Shown: positions 40,800 through 50,222 of the stretch, piece after piece | Numbering within the stretch: the first letter of the stretch is position 1 | Layout of the letters: each line of letters starts with the position of its first letter | Source of the DNA: JALORV01 sp963780715 | GTDB lineage: Bacteria > Pseudomonadota > Gammaproteobacteria > Burkholderiales > Burkholderiaceae_F | Length of the DNA: 64,000 nt | Assembly (NCBI GenBank): GCA_963780715.1 | Contig: CAWADK010000019.1 | Coordinates: forward strand, 185,071 to 249,070 | Direction of reading: 5' to 3' | Program-made: the position numbers and the translations under genes | The notes under the pieces: model-generated | What the model was told of the DNA's origin: nothing | The model's database searches: none | The model's input: only the letters and a program-made list of their open reading frames with translations

Positions 40800-42407
40800 A
40801 TGTCCGCCTCGCCGTCCTCCGAACTCGAGCAGGTCGCCTCCGCCGTCCTGGATGGCAAGCACGCGGATGCACGCCGCGTGTTGACCGAGGCGATCGAACG
40901 GGCGCGTGCCGCCGAAGATCGCGCTTTGCACGCGCGACTGCTGGCGCGCCTCGCCGTGCTCGAATTGCGGTCAGGCGAGTATTCCGCCGCGGACGCGCAC
41001 GCGATCCAGTCGGCGCAGTTGTACGGCGCCGTCGGCGACGTGCCCGGGCAGGTCGCTTCGCTCACCTATGCGGTGCTCGCGTGCTCCCAGATGCGGCGCT
41101 ACGACGACGCCTACGCGGCCGCTTTTGCCGCTCATGACGTGGTGCAGTCCGACGGACGTCCCGAGGCGCGGCTGATGGCGACACGCGCACTGGGTGCTGC
41201 GCATGCGGCCGCCGGCTCCTACGAGGATGGACTGCAGCTGTTCGCGCGGATGATCGACATGGCGCGCGATGCCGGACTCGCCTCGTGGGAGCGAATGGCC
41301 CGCACCGACTGGCTGGTAACCAACCTCGGCTGGCTGACCGACCCGGCGGCGCTGCACGCATCGGCCCCGGATCGTGAACATCTGGCGATGCTGCAGTCGT
41401 GGGCCGAAAACCTTCTGCAGCCGGCAACCGAAAGCACGCCCGAACTGCAGCTCAGGGAGCGCGCCAACCACTACGCCGTGCTGGCGCAGATCCACGTGGC
41501 ACTGGGCAATACGACGCAGGCCCGCGCAGCGATCGACGCGGTGCTGCGCGATGCCGCTCAACTCGCGTGGTCGCACGGACTGGCGGAAGGCGCGGTGGTC
41601 GATGCTGATGTGATGCTGCTCGAAGGCGACCCGGCCATGGGCGTCGAGCGGGCGCGCGAGGCGATCGAACTTGCCAGGCAGCTCGACCTGCTGGTCGTCG
41701 AGGGCAAGGCGCACGACGTGCTGGCCCGCTGTGCCGAGGCCATCGGGGACCACGAGACCGCGCTGCGCGCGTTGCGCAGGCACATGCAGGTCACGCGCGA
41801 GATCCTGCGACTGCGCAGCGAGAACCGGGTGCGCGTCGAACGCTGGCGCGAGTCGCTGAAGCAGCGGGAGCAGATGGACACTCTGTCGGCAGAGGCCAGT
41901 TCGTTCCGCGAGCTTTCCCTGCTGGATCCGCTGACGGGCCTGGCCAACCGCCGCGCTCTGGAGCCGCTGCTCCACGACGCGCTGGTCGACATGCGCGATG
42001 GAGGGCGACCGATCGCGCTTGCTTTGCTGGACATCGACCAGTTCAAGCGGGTGAATGACCGGCACTCGCACATGGTGGGCGATGCCGTGCTCAGGAAACT
42101 CGGCGAACTGCTGCGGCATTCGCTGCGCAGCTCGGACTTTGCGGCGCGCATCGGCGGCGATGAACTCGTCGTGCTGTTCGGCGATGCGTCGCCGGAAGAA
42201 GCGCGTGCAGCCTGTGATCGCATCCAGCAGGCGGTCGCGGCCTACGACTGGACCAGCCTCTCCGCGGGACTGGAAGTCACCCTGAGCATCGGCGTTGCGG
42301 CCGCGCAGGCAGACGATTCCGTCGAGACGCTGATGCGGCGCGCCGACCGTCTGATGTACGGCCAGAAGCCCCAGGAGCCGACGGCCGGCGGAACCGGCAC
42401 CAACTGA
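40800..42407 (+). CDS. TPR-like diguanylate cyclase (GGDEL active site)
   Basis: The 535-residue soluble protein has a long alpha-helical N-terminal region (about 1-370) of TPR character (LARLAVLELRSGEYSAADAHA, YAVLAQIHVALGNTTQARAA). A short coiled coil leads to a GGDEF domain (about 385-520). The active site reads GGDEL at 452-456 instead of GGDEF, a variant found in active cyclases. The inhibitory site RxxD (RSSD, 443-446) is present at the right spacing. The likely product is cyclic di-GMP, with input through protein contacts. It lies alone after tRNA-Ser. Start 40800 is the first ATG of the conserved part. Confidence 0.9.
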   Translation: MSASPSSELEQVASAVLDGKHADARRVLTEAIERARAAEDRALHARLLARLAVLELRSGEYSAADAHAIQSAQLYGAVGDVPGQVASLTYAVLACSQMRRYDDAYAAAFAAHDVVQSDGRPEARLMATRALGAAHAAAGSYEDGLQLFARMIDMARDAGLASWERMARTDWLVTNLGWLTDPAALHASAPDREHLAMLQSWAENLLQPATESTPELQLRERANHYAVLAQIHVALGNTTQARAAIDAVLRDAAQLAWSHGLAEGAVVDADVMLLEGDPAMGVERAREAIELARQLDLLVVEGKAHDVLARCAEAIGDHETALRALRRHMQVTREILRLRSENRVRVERWRESLKQREQMDTLSAEASSFRELSLLDPLTGLANRRALEPLLHDALVDMRDGGRPIALALLDIDQFKRVNDRHSHMVGDAVLRKLGELLRHSLRSSDFAARIGGDELVVLFGDASPEEARAACDRIQQAVAAYDWTSLSAGLEVTLSIGVAAAQADDSVETLMRRADRLMYGQKPQEPTAGGTGTN

Positions 42408-42413
42408 CGGCGC

Positions 42414-42433
42414 AGCCGACCGCGCGGTCGGCT
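42414..42433. terminator. 20-bp perfect palindrome between convergent genes
   Basis: AGCCGACC and GGTCGGCT pair around the self-complementary centre GCGC, between the ends of the cyclase gene (42407) and the lipoprotein gene (42450). There is no T-tract on either side, so a bidirectional terminator role is only likely. Confidence 0.45.
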
Positions 42434-42449
42434 CGGGCAGCAGCTATCT

Positions 42450-42794
42450 CTACAACGACGCCGCGACCGACTCGACGCCGGGCTCACTCCGCAGCGATTC
42501 GATGCACTTTGCCGCATCCGGCACCCGGCTCGTCGGCCGGACCGCATACGTGACCGTGTCGGCTGTCGCGGCCTTCGTGATGTAGATCACATCGCAGCCG
42601 GTGGCCGTCGAAAGGGCGAAGGCGCCCTGCGGATTGGGCGGAATGCGGGCCGGCTGGATCTTCACGTCGAACAGTTGCGACGCGGGTATTTGCGCATCCT
42701 TTCCGCTCGGCGTTGGCGTCGACGAGCATCCGGTCGACAGTCCAAGCGTGAGGGCGGCGGTGGCGAGCGCGGCAGTGGCGGTGAGTGTCTTCAT
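42450..42794 (-). CDS. Small putative lipoprotein
   Basis: The 114-residue precursor starts MKTLTATAALATAALTLG and has a lipobox LSTGC, predicting a lipid-anchored Cys23 in the envelope. The mature part has no recognised domain. It contains two further Cys residues (GCDVIYIT and AAKCIESLRS) that could form a disulfide. The gene lies 28 bp after the predicted end of the GTPase gene on the same strand, but whether they are co-transcribed is unclear. Confidence 0.75.
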   Translation of the reverse strand: MKTLTATAALATAALTLGLSTGCSSTPTPSGKDAQIPASQLFDVKIQPARIPPNPQGAFALSTATGCDVIYITKAATADTVTYAVRPTSRVPDAAKCIESLRSEPGVESVAASL

Positions 42795-42822
42795 GGGAGG
42801 CTCCGGCAGATCGGCGCGTAGC

Positions 42823-44366
42823 TTACGCGGGAATGGCGGCTTCGGACCTGCCGCCGCCGACGCGTGCGTCGCGGGGTCGACGCATGTGTGCCTGCAACTC
42901 CACGGGCAGGCCTTCGGGATAGAAGCGAGTCAGGGCATCGGCGGTCGAGAACGCGCAGGACCTGCTCGATGTCGCGAGTCGTGTCGTCAAGCGATCCGCC
43001 TTCGCGAGCGCGGCTCCAGATGGCGTGCAGGGCATCCAACCGCTCTGCGATCAGCGCCTGCACGGAGTCGAACCAGAATGCAGGCGACTCGCCTTCGACG
43101 AATCGCCCACGGCCGCGGCCGTAGTGCGCGATCGCGAGGTAACGCAGGACGCCCGCGCGCAGAAGGCCGTCGAGAAATTCGTCGGGCCAGTAGAGGCGCG
43201 GTGCGCTCGACGCCGGTCAGCTTGTTGAGGCCGCGGGCAATGCCGGCTCCGCCCAGTCCACCCAGCAGTCCACCGACCAGCGCCCCGGCGCCCATCGTCA
43301 GCCCTCCGGTAGCGAGGTCGGCCTTCAGGCCGGCGAGGGCCCCGGTCAGGACGCCGCCCAGCAGCGCGGCCCGCCCTTCGGGAATCGGATCCCGTGACGC
43401 GTAGGTTTCCTGCACACGTTTCAGGATGGTTTCGGTCGCTTCTCCTTCCAGCCCGTTGATCGCAATCATCGTTGCGGTGGCGGATCTCACGCCGCTGTCG
43501 ACGCGCGCCGCCAGCGCAGTCATCGCCCGCGAACGCGCGTTGTCGTCGCGCCGAATTCCCAGCCGCACCATCACGCGCGCGCCGACTGACTCTGCGGGCT
43601 CATCGATGGGCTCGGCGTCATGCGCGGCCGCTGACAGCTGGCTCGCCAGCGCCTGCATGCAGGCCTCGAATCGCGCGAGTTGGTTGTTCGTCCACTGCGC
43701 CTGCAGGCGCTCGAGCGCGCTTATCTTGTCCGCCGGCAGCCGGCGACCGACCGCCTCGAGCAGTGTTCCTTCCTGCACCCAGCAGCGGGCAAAGGCGTCG
43801 AGCGGCAGGACCTCGCACACAAGCCCGTGCGCGGCAAACTGCGCGCGCCAACGCTCACGCTCGGCCTCTTCGTCGGCAGGCGGGCGCGGCGGTCCGACCT
43901 GATTCAGCAGCACGAGCACCGGCTTGTCGAGCCAGCGCAGGACTTGCGTTTCGGAGGGCAGATAACCGGCATCGCGTGGCGACTCCGCGGCGTTCACAAG
44001 ATAGAGGACGACATCGGCGGACGCGCGTGCGGCGCGTACCGCCTGCTGGCTGCACCAGAAGGGCCGGTCACGGTACCGATCCCAGACCTCGCGCAACAAC
44101 CAGCCGATCGGATTGTCGGAGGTGCGCAGGCGCTGCACCAGGCGCGCGGAGTCGCCAAAGCCCGGGGTGTCCCACAGGCGCAGTTCATCACCTTCCGCCG
44201 TGCGAAGCAGAACGTGACCCTCCGCCACCTCCGTGACATGCGGAGCGTCGCGCACTTCACCAATCTCCTGGCCGAGCAGCGTTCGCGCGAGCGTCGTCTT
44301 GCCGACGTTCGTGTGCGAGACCAGTGCAAGGTCGATCCGGGTGGCCTGGAGCGCGGCGTCGTTCAC
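42823..44366 (-). pseudogene. DUF3482 GTPase, frame-shifted near the C-terminus
   Basis: The intact front part carries GTPase motifs: G1 in SHTNVGKTTLART, G3 in WDTPGFGDS, and a G4-like NQVG. A glycine-rich hydrophobic patch (LLGGVLTGALAGLK, then AGALVGGLLGGLGGAG) may contact the membrane. After LNKLTGVERT near 43190 the family reading continues one frame over (RLYWPDEFLDGLLRAGVLRYLAIAHYG). Near 42970 it shifts again to end in TADALTRFYPEGLPVELQAH. Without correction the first frame ends at 42987 with a nonsense tail. Two single-base insertions would explain it. The start overlaps the DUF2868 gene stop (ATGA), a known pairing. Confidence 0.8.
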
Positions 44367-45817
44367 GGCCTGCCCCCGAGTGCCGGCGCCAGGTCACGCT
44401 CGGCAGTAGCGATATCCGGCGTCGCGAGGTCCACGCATGCCGCAGGCAGGCCATGCGACTCGACAAACGTTCGCCACGCATGGCAGCGCTCGCCCAGGCG
44501 TGCCTCGGCACCGGCCTGTGCGCCGAGGCGTTGACGGTAGGCTGCTGTGTCGATGACGACGGCGAGCGGGCTCTCGATCGCGGCACGCAAGGTGTCGACA
44601 AAGCGCCCGTGGTTCTCCGTCTCTGGCGTGGCGGCTGCGTTGAACACGGCCAAGGTCAGCGGGACGTCGGTTTCATTGCGCGGCAGGCCGTGGGCAGCGG
44701 CAGCCTCGTTACCGTACTCGGTGCTGGGTCGCAGCGCGAGTTCGGTGGCATCCCCGAGCAGGTGTCGCGCAAGTGCAGTGAGGCCGCTGACCGCCGCCTC
44801 GTCGAGGGTGTAGCTGTAGGGCACCACCCGCAGTCGCGCGCGGCTGGGCGCAAACGCGGCGAGCACGCGACGGAAGTAGGGTTCGCCAAGGTCGAACCGA
44901 AACGCGTTTGCGAGGTTCCGCTCGCGCCATCCCGCGAAGGCCGACATCAGCAGGCGAGGTGCCACGACGGCCAGGCCGACTGTCACGGCGTACAGGTGGA
45001 TCCAGGGTCCGGCGTCGGTGCCGCCTGCGCCACCCGTGATGCGCATCGCAGACACCGCCTCAGGCGAAGGAAACGGCATGCCGAGCAACGTCGCCGCCGG
45101 CCCCAGCACGAACTGCAGGATGGCGTGCACCGAGGACGCCGTGAGGAACGTGCTCTCCCATCCAATGCGGTACTCGAAGGCAACCGCGCGCAGATACAGT
45201 CCCAGCACCGCGCCCAGCGCGAACAATGCCGCTGCCAGGTGCAGCACCCGCCCCGCCCGCGCGTTGGCGAGCGGTGCCGCGAGTGCCGCCCAATCGCCGG
45301 CGAAGCGCGCTGCCGGGCGCGTCAGCGTGCCAGGCAGCGCCGCGGTTCTCGTGCGTCCCAGTTCCGCGACCCAGCGTCGCACCGGACCAAGCGTGCTTCC
45401 GAGCAATGGACGGACCAGCATCAACCCGTAGACCGCAAGGTTCCACGCGAGGATGCCGAGCAGCGGGAAGGCAAGGACATTGACGTGCTGCCGATCGGCG
45501 ATCTGCTCCGTCAGCACGCCCAGGAAGAACGCCGCGGCGGGCAGCGCCAGCCCGAGCCACGAGCGCCAGCGGGTGTGCCGCAGCGCGCGCAGCACGGGCT
45601 CGCGTTCCCCCAGCCGGTCGAGCAGCAGCGCGGCACGGCGGGTGAGAAAGAGCTCCGCTGTGGGCGGACGACGCTGATCGGCCGCCTGCCAGTGCGCCAG
45701 TTCACCGGCCGCGCGGCTGGCATAGCGGCGGTCGTCGGCGGTCAGCACCGCATGCTCGGCATCGCCGGATTCGATCGCCCGCACCAGTGCGACGTCGCGG
45801 GCAGCCTGTTCGTCCAT
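44363..45817 (-). CDS. DUF2868 domain membrane protein
   Basis: The 484-residue protein has four or five hydrophobic segments (among them LALPAAAFFLGVLTE, FPLLGILAWNLAVYGLML, LHLAAALFALGAVLGLYL and one near residue 290). A soluble C-terminal part resembles a GTPase-linked sensor region (ESPLAVVIDTAAYRQRLG). DUF2868 genes are characteristically followed by DUF3482 GTPase genes, as here with a 4-bp overlap. The function of the pair is unknown. ATG 45817 (MDEQAARDVALVRAIESGD) is chosen; the longer frame upstream overlaps metY. Confidence 0.85.
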   Translation of the reverse strand: MDEQAARDVALVRAIESGDAEHAVLTADDRRYASRAAGELAHWQAADQRRPPTAELFLTRRAALLLDRLGEREPVLRALRHTRWRSWLGLALPAAAFFLGVLTEQIADRQHVNVLAFPLLGILAWNLAVYGLMLVRPLLGSTLGPVRRWVAELGRTRTAALPGTLTRPAARFAGDWAALAAPLANARAGRVLHLAAALFALGAVLGLYLRAVAFEYRIGWESTFLTASSVHAILQFVLGPAATLLGMPFPSPEAVSAMRITGGAGGTDAGPWIHLYAVTVGLAVVAPRLLMSAFAGWRERNLANAFRFDLGEPYFRRVLAAFAPSRARLRVVPYSYTLDEAAVSGLTALARHLLGDATELALRPSTEYGNEAAAAHGLPRNETDVPLTLAVFNAAATPETENHGRFVDTLRAAIESPLAVVIDTAAYRQRLGAQAGAEARLGERCHAWRTFVESHGLPAACVDLATPDIATAERDLAPALGGRP

Positions 45818-45855
45818 AAGGCAAGCTCGGGCGGGCGATCGACGCGTGCGCCGCC

Positions 45856-47154
45856 TCAGCGGCTGCGCTCCAGCGCCTGCTCGAGGTCCCACAGGATGTC
45901 GTCGATCGACTCGATCCCGACCGAAAGCCGCACCATGTCGGGCGATACCCCGGCCTTGCGCTGGTCTTCCTCCGAGAGCTGCCGGTGCGTCGTCGACGCC
46001 GGATGGATCACGAGCGACTTCGCATCCCCGATATTGGCGAGGTGCGAAAGGAATTGCAGCGCATCGATGAACTTCTCGCCGGCTGCAGCGCCGCCCTTGA
46101 TGCCGAACGTCATCACGCCCGAGGCGCCGGGCTCACCGTCGACCGCCTTCAGGTACTTGCGTGCCAGCGGGTAGTAGGGGCTCGATGCGAGGCCCGGCCA
46201 GTTGACCCACGCGACGCGCGGATGACTCTGCAGATACTCGGCGACGCGGCGCGCGTTCTGGCAGTGACGATCCATGCGGACGTGCAGTGTCTCGACGCCC
46301 TGCAGCAGCAGGAAGGCCGACAGCGGTGCAAGCGCCGCGCCGTGTACGCGCAGTACTTCCATGCGCGCCTTCATCGTGTAGGCGAAGTCGCCGAAGGTCT
46401 CCCAGAACTTGACGCCGTGGTAGCCCTTCGAGGGCAACACCATGTCCGGGAACTTGCCGTTGCCCCAGTCGAACCTGCCGCGTTCCACCAGCAGGCCGCC
46501 CAGCGTGGTGCCGTGCCCGCCGAGGTACTTGGTCGCCGAGTGCACGACGATGTCCGCGCCCCAGTCGAACGGCCGGCAGAGGTACGGCGAGGCCATCGTG
46601 TTGTCGATCATCAACGGGATGCCGGCCTCGTGCGCGATCGCGGCGACCGGTTCGATGTCGAGCACGTTGATCTTGGGGTTGCCGAGCGTCTCTCCGTAGA
46701 CGAGCCGCGTGTTCTCGCGCAGCGCCGCGCGGAAGTTCTCGGGCTGGTCGGGATCGACGAAAGTCGTCTCGATGCCCATCTTCTTCAGCGTGACATCGAA
46801 CTGCGAGTAGGTGCCGCCGTAGAGCAGCGACGACGCGACGATGTGCTCGCCGGGTTGCACGATCGCCAGGATGCCCGTCAGCTGTGCCGACATCCCGCTC
46901 GCGGTGGCCAGCGCCGCACGGCCGTTTTCCAGCGCGGCGACGCGCTCTTCCAGCACTGCGACGGTCGGATTGCTGATGCGCGAGTAGACGTTGCCGAAGG
47001 TCTGCAGGTTAAATAGGCTCGCCGCATGGTCGGCCGAGTCGAACACGTACGACGTCGTCTGATAGATCGGTACGGCACGGCTGCCGGTCACCGGGTCGGG
47101 GATCTGTCCGGCATGCAGGCACAGCGTCTCGATGCCGTAGGCGCGGTCGGCCAT
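45856..47154 (-). CDS. metY: O-acetylhomoserine aminocarboxypropyltransferase (sulfhydrylase)
   Basis: This PLP enzyme joins O-acetylhomoserine with sulfide to give homocysteine in methionine synthesis. The 432-residue protein shows the Cys/Met-metabolism signature with PLP Lys (VVHSATKYLGGHGT), YGGTYSQFDVTLKKMGIETTF, and the YSRISNPTVAVLEERVAALE opening. The length and the insert VLPSKGYHGVKFWETFGDFAY fit MetY rather than MetB or MetC. GAGGAG lies at good distance before ATG 47154. A CoA-binding protein gene lies immediately upstream on the same strand. Confidence 0.94.
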   Translation of the reverse strand: MADRAYGIETLCLHAGQIPDPVTGSRAVPIYQTTSYVFDSADHAASLFNLQTFGNVYSRISNPTVAVLEERVAALENGRAALATASGMSAQLTGILAIVQPGEHIVASSLLYGGTYSQFDVTLKKMGIETTFVDPDQPENFRAALRENTRLVYGETLGNPKINVLDIEPVAAIAHEAGIPLMIDNTMASPYLCRPFDWGADIVVHSATKYLGGHGTTLGGLLVERGRFDWGNGKFPDMVLPSKGYHGVKFWETFGDFAYTMKARMEVLRVHGAALAPLSAFLLLQGVETLHVRMDRHCQNARRVAEYLQSHPRVAWVNWPGLASSPYYPLARKYLKAVDGEPGASGVMTFGIKGGAAAGEKFIDALQFLSHLANIGDAKSLVIHPASTTHRQLSEEDQRKAGVSPDMVRLSVGIESIDDILWDLEQALERSR

Positions 47155-47174
47155 GTTGGCTCCTCGTTCTCTTT

Positions 47175-47525
47175 TCAGTACGGCAGTTGCCGCGGCCGCT
47201 TGCTCGAAATCACGCGCGTGTTGACGCCGGCCCAGTTGAGCCCGCCGAAGAGCCGTCCATGCTCGATCTTCACGCAGCGGTCCTGCACGACATCCAGCCC
47301 GGCAGCACGGGCGCGCTGCGCCGCGGCCTCGTTGATGACGCCGAGCTGCATCCACAGGCACTTCGCGCCCACGGCAATCGCGTCCTCGGCCAGCGGGCCG
47401 ATGTCGGCGGCGCGGCGAAAGCAGTCGACCATGTCGATCGGGCCAGCGGCCTGCGCGGCGGCTCGAACATCGGGGTAGCACGTTTGTCCGAGGACCTCGG
47501 CGTACTTCGGATTCACCGGAATCAT
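47175..47525 (-). CDS. CoA-binding domain protein (YccU-like), N-terminus frame-broken
   Basis: The 116-residue open frame covers the C-terminal part of a Rossmann-type CoA-binding protein (MIPVNPKYAEVLGQTCYPDV, LWMQLGVINEAAAQRARAAGL). The same frame upstream to about 47650 encodes the expected N-terminal strand (LLHDCRRIAVVGISAEWHRPSYFVGKYL) but has no start codon. The expected start, ATG 47662 (MADT), lies in another frame, and the run GACACACC near 47655 suggests a 2-base duplication or 1-base loss. With correction the protein would have about 161 residues, the family norm. It lies 20 bp before metY. Confidence 0.8.
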   Translation of the reverse strand: MIPVNPKYAEVLGQTCYPDVRAAAQAAGPIDMVDCFRRAADIGPLAEDAIAVGAKCLWMQLGVINEAAAQRARAAGLDVVQDRCVKIEHGRLFGGLNWAGVNTRVISSKRPRQLPY

Positions 47526-47897
47526 CGTGTAGCCATGTTCCAGCAGGTACTTGCCGACGAAGTAACTCGGGCGATGCCACTCCGCGGAGATGCCGACGAC
47601 GGCGATGCGGCGGCAGTCATGCAGCAGTCTTCGCAGCGTGGGGATGTCGGTGTGTCAGCCATTGGGATCGACCGGGTTTCGGTGAGGTGCGATTCTAGGC
47701 GGTGAATGTCGCAAGGCCGCGAATCCCCGACGGTTCGAGGGTATGGGCTGCCAGGCGCGGGAAGCGAGCTCTGGCGAGGGCTCAGAAAGCGCCGACTATG
47801 AAGGAGTCAGCGTCGGCGCAAATGAGAAGACAGCTTCGCAGCAGGAACCGCTTCAGTCGTCCGGAGCAGAGCGCCTGTCAACAGGACATTGACAAGC

Positions 47898-49280
47898 TCA
47901 CGGGCACGTGACGATGTCCATTGACGAGCTTCCGATCAGAGTCCCCGAGCGCGCCGTGATGGTGATCGGCGATTGGGTTGTGGTCGCGCCCACTACCGAT
48001 CGATTGAAATTCAACACGTACTGGTTCTCGTATAACAACGATGCGAGCTGCTGGTAGATGGTCGCCAGATTTTGCGACGCATTGGCCTGATAGTAGAGTC
48101 CACCGGTCTCCGTCGCCATCCGGCCCAGGTCCCTGGCGTTGATCGCGGCGCCGATGCCGATGGTGAAGATCGGAATACTCTTGCTCTTTGCGTTGGCAAT
48201 GACGGAGTCGATATTTCGGACGGCGGGCGCAGATGCAGGCAAGTCCTCGACACCATCGGTCGCCAGGATGACCGCCTTTCGATAGCTTGCCGGCTGTTTC
48301 GCAGTGTCTTCCACGGCTTGGTAAACCGTGTCATACAGCCGGGTGTCGGTCCCCATGCTGAACGGGGCAGCGATCGCCGCCTGCAGCAGGTTCTTGTCGG
48401 TCGTGAAGGCCTGAACGACCTGGTATTCGGTCGCGAACTTGATGACCTCGGCGGTATCTCCGGCCTTGAGGCCGGCAATCAGGTTGGTGAATCCGGTCTT
48501 CATGTCGGCGAAGGCCACGGGTTGACCCGTCAGGCTCTGGCTATGGTCGAGCAGAGCTGCAATCGCGACGGACTTGTAGACGCTCCCGACAAACGTGATC
48601 GGCGGATTGACGGGCAGAGCCGTGTTGCCTTGTCCCTGAACGACCGAGAAGGCGCTCGTAACCGATTGCAGCCCCAGTATGGGATACCCTCCCTGGTCGA
48701 TCACCGAGAGGTAGGCGGTGGTCAGAGGGTTGGGGCACGCCGAGGTTTCGAACTGGTTGATCTTGACGGTCAAGGCCGCTACAGCCTCCGAAGCGCCCGC
48801 GATCGGCAACCCGAAACTGGGCGAAGTGGGATCGTTCGAACTGATCTGCAATGTCGCGGTGAACGTTCCAGCCGTCGCTGGAGGCTGGAACATGATCTGC
48901 ACCGTGCACGAATCACCCGCAGCTACGGTGGGAGACACCGAGGCACAGGGCTTCGATCCAAGGCTCGCGTTCAACATGAAGCTCGGGTCGGCCGGCGCTT
49001 GGAAGGAGATCGCCGCGACGTTCAACGCCGCGGTGCCGTTGTTCTTGATTGTGACCTCGAGCGGCGCGGGACGGTTGCTGGTGGTCACCTTGCCGAAATC
49101 AAACGTCGCCGGAACCACCTGAAGGGTCGGGCTGATGGCCGGTGGCGGCGCTGGTGTTGGCGTCGGCGTTGGTGCCGGGGCGGGGCCCGGACTCGGCCCA
49201 CTGCCACCTGAGCTGCACCCCAGCACCGCAAAGGTCGCCGCGGCAAACAGCGCTGGAAGAATCGACAAGCGTTGTTTCAT
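47898..49280 (-). CDS. Lipoprotein with HYDIN/ASPM-like and von Willebrand factor A domains
   Basis: The 460-residue precursor has a lipobox VLGCSS (Cys near residue 22) and a Pro/Thr/Ala linker. An immunoglobulin-like choice-of-anchor D region (about 55-165; FDFGKVTTSNRPAPLEVTIKNNG) follows, then a VWA domain (about 235-420) with a complete metal site: DHSQS, the Thr of TDTRLYD and the Asp of LATDGVED. Such domains bind partner proteins through a divalent metal. It probably acts on the cell surface or in the periplasm. GC is lower than in neighbours. A GTG at 49283 could also be the start. No operon partner is evident. Confidence 0.85.
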   Translation of the reverse strand: MKQRLSILPALFAAATFAVLGCSSGGSGPSPGPAPAPTPTPTPAPPPAISPTLQVVPATFDFGKVTTSNRPAPLEVTIKNNGTAALNVAAISFQAPADPSFMLNASLGSKPCASVSPTVAAGDSCTVQIMFQPPATAGTFTATLQISSNDPTSPSFGLPIAGASEAVAALTVKINQFETSACPNPLTTAYLSVIDQGGYPILGLQSVTSAFSVVQGQGNTALPVNPPITFVGSVYKSVAIAALLDHSQSLTGQPVAFADMKTGFTNLIAGLKAGDTAEVIKFATEYQVVQAFTTDKNLLQAAIAAPFSMGTDTRLYDTVYQAVEDTAKQPASYRKAVILATDGVEDLPASAPAVRNIDSVIANAKSKSIPIFTIGIGAAINARDLGRMATETGGLYYQANASQNLATIYQQLASLLYENQYVLNFNRSVVGATTTQSPITITARSGTLIGSSSMDIVTCP

Positions 49281-49829
49281 CACTGATCAGATCCTGTTAA
49301 GTCGGTTGCGCTGATGTTCTTTGAAGCTCGACGGTCCAGATCCCTCGGCCGGCGGTCGCGATGACCAATGCTGGCCATGTGCAGAGGGCCATGGTTCTTG
49401 ACTGTTACACGGAGAGCAGGGCTAGGCATCGTAAAGAGGTGAGGTCCAATCTGCCCTTTCGGGCAAATGAGGTGGCCACGTCCCAGACTGGCCCTTGCGA
49501 CGATAGTTCACTGTTGACACAAAATCTGTCGTCCTTTTGACCGGATTGAGCGATATCAACTCGCGTGAGGCGGCTCGGATGGCCGGGCTAGCCGCGTTCG
49601 CCGTCCACGGCGAGCGGCACGAAACTCGTGTTGCTGCGACGAGCCAACGCTGCGGGGACGTTCCGAGTCGGTGATCAGGGCCGGTGCCGGCAAGTCGCAA
49701 AGTGCAGGGCAGGGTGGCGTTCGTAAGGCGGAGGAAATCGGGAAGCGGTATTGAGCGCGGCCGATGTGACCTGAGGTTCCCATGGAGTTGAAAATACGAA
49801 GGGCCGCGCTTGGCGGCCCTTCGGGTGGT
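49281..49829. other. Intergenic region between VWA lipoprotein gene and ssrA; no gene recognised
   Basis: This 549-bp stretch holds the promoter of the leftward lipoprotein gene and the ssrA terminator. A segment near 49515 begins TGTTGACACAAAATCTGTCG, which resembles ends of some IS21-like elements, but no matching second end or transposase part is present. An open frame at 49422-49700 has no recognisable product. Confidence 0.4.
49791..49823 (-). terminator. Rho-independent terminator of ssrA
   Basis: On the minus strand CGAAGGGCCGC pairs with GCGGCCCTTCG around CAAGC and is followed by TATTTT, starting 7 bp after the tmRNA 3' end. Confidence 0.88.
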
Positions 49830-50192
49830 TGGTGGAGGCGGCGGGAATTGAACCCGCGTCCGCGAATGATCCAGATCCAGTTCTACATGCGTAGCCGGTC
49901 TATTTATTTCTCGCCGCGTGCTTGGCCGATCGGCAGGCCGGCACGCAGCCAGTCACTTGATCTCGATGCCGCCGTCATGACTCCACCGGCATCCAGCTTC
50001 CGTGAATGGCGCTGCTGTCGGTTACCCGACCTGGCCCGGAAGCGAACCAGTGCAGCGTCTAACCGGTATTAAGCGGCTAGAGCAAACGCGTCTTCGTTGG
50101 CGTTTGTAGTGTTCCAGATGGATTTACGAGGTGACTGGTCCTCGGCATGCCCTGAGATCCTTCACGACCCGCGTCGAAGCCAGGTCGCCCCC
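49830..50192 (-). ncRNA. ssrA: Transfer-messenger RNA (tmRNA)
   Basis: The 363-nt RNA begins GGGGGCGACCTGGCTTCGAC and ends with the tRNA-like T-arm GGGTTCAATTCCCGCC and an encoded CCA. The tag reading frame (50069-50101) encodes ANEDAFALAA followed by TAA, a canonical degradation signal ending in LAA. It rescues stalled ribosomes together with SmpB, whose gene is not in the window. Length and organisation are those of a one-piece tmRNA. Confidence 0.97.
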
Positions 50193-50222
50193 AAGAAAAA
50201 TCAATTCTACGCGGTAGATGGG

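Noticed and set aside
49422..49700. Possible IS21-type insertion remnant near ssrA
   Set aside because: Only one end-like sequence (TGTTGACACAAAATC) is visible; no second inverted end, target duplication or transposase fragment was found.
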